A stretch of 64,000 bases of DNA. Origin: Cristatella mucedo (taxonomy: Eukaryota; Bryozoa; Phylactolaemata; Cristatellidae). A program made the position numbers and the translations under genes. The DNA is taken from assembly GCA_009760855.2 (NCBI GenBank), contig WPIO01000005.1:8654001-8718000 (forward strand), read 5' to 3'. Within the stretch, counting starts at the first letter, position 1, and every line of letters begins with the position of its first letter. This document shows, one piece after another, positions 59,232-64,000 of this stretch. The notes below the pieces were generated by a model. The model was not told the DNA's origin and did no database searches. It worked only from the letters and a program-made list of their open reading frames with translations.

Positions 59232-59595
59232 GTAAGTATATTCATTTTATATGTGCAAGATCTGACAGCCAAGACAACTTTACTTCTCTGAGTGTGGAAC
59301 ATATATTGAAATAGTCACTATTATTCTACCATGGCCGTAGTCCTTTAAAATGTCGCAGGAAATAGTCTAAAAAAATGTATCGTACAACGAGACACATTCT
59401 TCGCAAAAAGTAGTACAAATAAACCCTTGAAAGTACGCTTGAAAAGTACACTTAAACAGGAATGTTAAGAGATCGAGAAACAGCAAAAGACTTGCATATT
59501 GAAAAATACTTGAAGCGATAGTTGCCTCATACCAATAAGTCTAAACGATTTTAGCTCGCCTTAGCAGTACCATATGGCTATCTACGTACTTTAAT

Positions 59596-62500
59596 AAGAA
59601 TAATAAATTTAATATAGCACTCTCAGACAACTCAATCAATATATGTCTAGGCCCTTTACATTTGCTGCACATGAAGCACGATTGAATGGTTAGCCCAGGC
59701 ATGCTCAATGGCGACAAGTGTAACCAATTTAGGGTTGACATGCACAGGATCACCATGCAAACATGGTTAGTGACAGCATGCACGCATGACATGACATAAC
59801 ATGAACGTAAGCACTCACAAGCACGTAAAGTTCGATTCATATGAACCCGCTAAGTGGTGTTACAAATAGATGCGTTTTAGTTTCATTTTAAATGTGGTCA
59901 CGGCATGGGATGTCATGATGGCACTCGGAAGAGGGTTCCAGCTTTGGGAGCATTCTAACTAAAGACACGGTCTTCAAATGATTCAAGATTCGTCTAAAGT
60001 ATAGGTAAACGGTTAGCTTCCGAAAAGCGAAGGGTACGATGCTTAGTTCGGTGATGAATCAAGTTTGATAGCTAGGCTGGAGACAAAAATAAAGGGACCA
60101 ATAGTGAGTGACCAAACTTTAATGTCGATGCTTTGCGTAACTTTAAGACAATGCAGGTCGGCGAGAAATGATGTCAAGTGGCAGCTGCGAATCTCGCGAC
60201 AGTCAAGCATTGCTGCAGAGTTTCGAACAAGCTGTAAGCACCTGAGGGTACAGGCCGGTAGACCAGCCAGCAGTTAATTACAGAAGTCGAAATGCGATGT
60301 CAGAAATGTAACGAAGTAACGAAACAAGATTTGGTATCTTTGTCTAAAAAAAAAAGCTTTTTGCGATGTTATAGAGCTGAAAGTAGGCAGACCTGACTGG
60401 AAAGTTGATGTGGTCATCTAATGACGAGTTATTTTGGAACGGGACACCTAGATTTCGCAAAGATTCAATAGGAAATGTGCTGGTTGAGCCGATTGCGACC
60501 ATTAACCTTACGAATTTTAGAACCACACTTGGTTTTTCCATAACTAGTAAGTTAATGTTATCGTTAAATTTAAGAGCGTTCGCTGCCATCCGTTTGCCGA
60601 TGTCATCGATTTATGCAGCAAAGAGTTGAAAGTGTTCAACATGTTATTGAACTGGAAGACATCAAAGAAAAAGTGCAACTGAGTTCCATCCGCATTAAAG
60701 TGAGAGCCTAGATTATGCCTGGCAATCACGTCGGCTAGAGTATGAAACTAAGCAGAGACCCATAAGGTATATAATACTTTAAAAGTGTCTCGGATGATCT
60801 GTGTCCATTCACATTAACACTCAGGAGTCTCTCACTGTGATCGGACCTAAGCCATTACAGGTCAGTGGCATTGATGCCCAGGTGAGATGAAAGGCCGTAG
60901 TGATGGACTAGGTGATCGATAGTATCAAAAGCTGCTGAAAGATCAAGCAAAACAAGCAGAGACACTCTACCTAAGTCTGCATTGATAAGTAGGTCGTTAT
61001 ACACCCAAAGCAATTCCGACTCTTTGGTATTATAAGCTCTAAAAACAGATTAAAACTTACTAGAAAGGCTTAAAGATTCAATGTATAAATTTAGCTAGTC
61101 TGCCATGGATCGTTTTAGTGTCTTTGATGGGAACGATCGCAAGGAAACTGGGCGGAAGTTACATAACTTTTCTCGTTCTAGTGTCAATGTCTTGAGTAGT
61201 GGCCTGACTAAAGTCTTTTTGAAAGGTGCTGAGACATGACCTGAGGCCAGTGACATATTTGCGATGTTAGTGATGCGTGGCATAGGATATCTGTCTATTG
61301 TAGGAGCAGAACAGTAGGAATAGGGTCTATAAGAGTATTTTTTATTGGGATGTGAGCTTTAGAACCAGGATACAAGTGACCTCATTTAATGTAGAAATTT
61401 AGGTGGACTGCATGAAATTGAGGAACATAATTCAAGTTTGCTGGCTGCCATCCCAAGGATATACTCACTGATCTTTTTTATCTTGTTGACAAAGAAGCTA
61501 GAGTAACGATCAGCTAGATCATTACAGGGATCACTAGACAAGGAGCTAATATGTGAGTGGTTCACTATATGGTTTATCTTTGATGTAAGCGTTTGTGGAT
61601 TGTTCGTCGGTGATTCAACAATGCTTTTGTAGAAGTTAGACTTGGCATCTGGTAGGGTCTATTGGTACGATTTGCAGTACTCCTCGTATGCTTGTGGATT
61701 TACAGTCAGTCTTAACCTTGTGTATCCTTGTTTAAGCTTGGCCTTAGTAGACTTAGCTAGATTCGTGCCTGTGGTAAGGCATAGGCCCTTTGGGCGAGCG
61801 TGAACAGTGTGTTTAGTCAGAGATGCAAACTCATTGAGTATCTCAGCTCGTGTCGTGTTGTAGCAATCTTCAAAAGATGACAGGTCAGAAGGGTGATTGA
61901 GCTACAGAGACAAAGCAAATATTATTGCACGGACAGCATCGATTTCAGGGTCTTGAGGTTTCTCAAATCAGAGGCTATTTTAGACGAGGAGAGGCCAAAA
62001 GTTTCAGAATCGATTCGGTCTGAATGTGGTCATATAATCAGATTTCGATCATAATTGTTGATGATAGCGTGTAGGAGTGTATAGCCCTTGATATAAGTGT
62101 GGCCATGTACATGAGCCAGGGGAGACTATGACTCAGTCAGTGCAAGTTATTCCGCAATGATGTCAGATAAGTAGCCACAATTAATGTTTAAATCAACCAT
62201 AATAAGGAAGGATCGATTTCTTGCATACATAATTGAACTGGGGTCAGAGAAACCGGAAACACATTAATGGAGGACTGTTACTTGGGGGCTCGAGACGACT
62301 GCCTTCATTAGTAGCTTGTTGTCGGGAAAACTCTTTACAGTAGATTCAAAAGATTGCTCAAATAGGACTGCCAATGGCTTGAAATTGAAAGACGGGCGTG
62401 TAACAATTGCGAGTCCACCTCAAGTTTCAATCAATCCAATGGCACGACAGAACGATAAGCCTTTAGGAGTTGCATCGTAAATGGCCTTGAGGTTTACCAA

Positions 62501-63150
62501 TTTTATCTAAGTTTCGTTCAAGGCGATAAGGTCGAGGTTTTTTTCAGAAAGGAGGTAGCTTATTAATAGGGCTTTATTGCAAATTGAGCTAGGATTCCAC
62601 AGAAAACTTCAAGTTGGACAGCCGGATTTACAGCAGGCCTAATGACCACTATGTTACAGCATTTTCATAGCAACCTTGGGGAGAGCGCACTGAGTGGTTC
62701 GAGACAATGCTATGAATACCAAACGAGCAAGTTCTCAGCTCGTAGTCCAGGCCAAATCAGGATGTTCTCAGCTCATGGCCTCCGCATCTTCTATGGGGTG
62801 CATTTCTTTTGTTAATGCATTGTTAACAGATCTTAGCAACAGCAAAAACATGTTTGAATGCATTTAAACGACGATAACGAAGCAATAATAGGTATGCAAG
62901 ATCATGACTAATATGCAGGTTAGTAGCCAATAGCGTATCCAATGCCTCAGCCGCCTTGGCTGACCCATCCCAAAGTAATAAACATTTATATGTCCAGAGG
63001 CACTTAATTTCTTACGACCTATGATCGAGCAAAAATAGAAAATCTTTAAAGCTGCATCGGTTTCAGAATACGATATTTGCAATGGCTTCAGTTTTCGGAA
63101 GCGAATTATGCAAAAGACTAGAAACGCTAGTTGGGTTGGTGTCGGGATCT
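59596..63150 (-). mobile_element. LINE A, near full length on minus strand, inactive
   Basis: The 3' tail AATAATAAATTT is at about 59600. The RT C-terminal region is at 60065-60600, with YADD altered (FNADGTQLHFFF in the minus reading). RT proper is at 60.7-61.3 kb (NFRPVSLRSFPSKTLK), the linker at 61.4-61.9 kb and the endonuclease to about 62.65 kb. The 5' region at 62.7-63.15 kb is homologous to 8.8-9.3 kb. Many stops interrupt it. It lies in the intron after the last exon found, antisense to the host gene. Confidence 0.85.
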
Positions 63151-64000
63151 AAGAAAGACAACTTTAAAACTTCATGCTGAGGCAACTATATAGAGCAAAA
63201 GAGTGTCAAGCTTATACGAGCGTTGGAAAGGTTAAAAAGAGGCACTCGAGTTTATAGTTGCACCACCCCTGATCGGTACAACCCGTCTCAAAAACTGAAC
63301 TAAGCTCTGGTGTCACATATGCACACAGGAAAAAAGACATATCTGCACAGGAGCAAAGCTGAATAGATCAGGTGACTCTTTAGTGAGACCACAGAGGTTA
63401 GCAATAATCGCTCAAGACTTTGTGATTTTTCAGCGATCGTAACATTAATGTGTAGCACACCTTTTGCGAAAATATCTAGAAGTCAGTATGAGAAGTGCCG
63501 TCATTTTAATTTTGGCTCTTGCTAATCAATTTACCCATATGCTCGCCTTTTCTTCTTAGCTTTGCATAGCGATCGACCAGTCATTACATCTAGAGCATTA
63601 CGTTATCCCTTGTAGTAATTTCTTCTCTGTAAGTAGCTTAGAATCAGTGCATGGACACATGATTCTCTGCTGGTAACCTTCGCTGGCTCGGGCGGCGACA
63701 TACTCTGAATTACTAGTGAAAAGTCTGATCTGCCTCTTTTTTGCACTTCCCTCTTACCAATGAGCACCAACCACCCAAGGTAGCTAATTCAACTCGCTGC
63801 TGTTCTGAAGAGCTTACTGCTACTGCAATTAATCAGCATTTCAGTTAGCTCAAAATCATGGTCTGCTGTAAAATCAAAGGGTAGCAGTGACATCCCACTG
63901 CTGGTGAAAGCTTGAGCTTCTTTCTTTTCCTACATGGCTTTGGGAATGGTAACGCAGTCATAAACGTTTCGTGAACGGATATCATCAGCAAAACATGATA
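63151..64000. other. No recognisable feature
   Basis: Presumably still intron of the nrf-6-like gene. No convincing exon was found. Confidence 0.35.

Noticed and set aside
63489-63561. Possible next exon of the nrf-6-like gene (hydrophobic, phase-compatible after a CAG)
   Set aside because: The acceptor lacks a pyrimidine tract and there is no GT donor before an in-frame stop.

Overview
The window is animal nuclear DNA, most likely from an invertebrate. It is AT-rich, intron-dominated and full of degenerate retrotransposons, with no operons and no long intact ORFs. The species cannot be named from the sequence.

I recognise one host gene. It lies on the + strand and spans nearly the whole window, from about 3.8 kb to beyond 59.2 kb. 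It encodes a secreted-N-terminus, multi-membrane acyltransferase-3 protein of the nrf-6 ('nose resistant to fluoxetine') family. Nine exons were found by splice signals, reading-frame phase and family motifs: 3811-4183, 13258-13421, 14700-14787, 20637-20733, 26792-27192, 40406-40576, 44408-44454, 51501-51672 and 59152-59231. The first five junctions join in a single open frame: exon 1 phase 1, exon 2 phase 0, exon 3 phase 1, exon 4 phase 2, exon 5 phase 1. Exons 1-4 give the signal peptide and cysteine-rich NRF domain. Exon 5 gives the first membrane helix and a long cytoplasmic loop. Later exons give the acyltransferase helices. Short exons are still missing between 40.6 and 44.4 kb and between 44.5 and 51.5 kb, and the C-terminus lies beyond the window. 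A TATA box with GATA and octamer motifs sits just upstream of exon 1.

The introns hold most of the rest. LINE family A is L2/CR1-like with an (ATT)n tail. Two copies are near full length (8.8-12.4 kb + and 59.6-63.15 kb -), a third is about 3 kb (28.3-31.3 kb +), and there are many truncated or deleted copies on both strands. LINE family B is also L2/CR1-like but has a different 3' end (4.2-5.25, 7.9-8.1, 20.8-21.7, 22.3-25.3, 32.4-32.6 and 56.5-56.8 kb). Two tRNA-derived SINE types are present, and one carries a tail related to the LINE A 3' end. There is a 1.3 kb GC-rich solo LTR at 37.7-39.0 kb with a 4-bp target duplication and 122-bp internal repeats, a decayed hAT-like element at 17.3-18.2 kb, and several microsatellites. 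All LINE reading frames seen are broken by stops and frameshifts, so I see no active element here.

Upstream of 3.7 kb I see only LINE 3' fragments and unannotated intergenic sequence. No tRNA gene, rRNA, CRISPR or prokaryotic feature was found.
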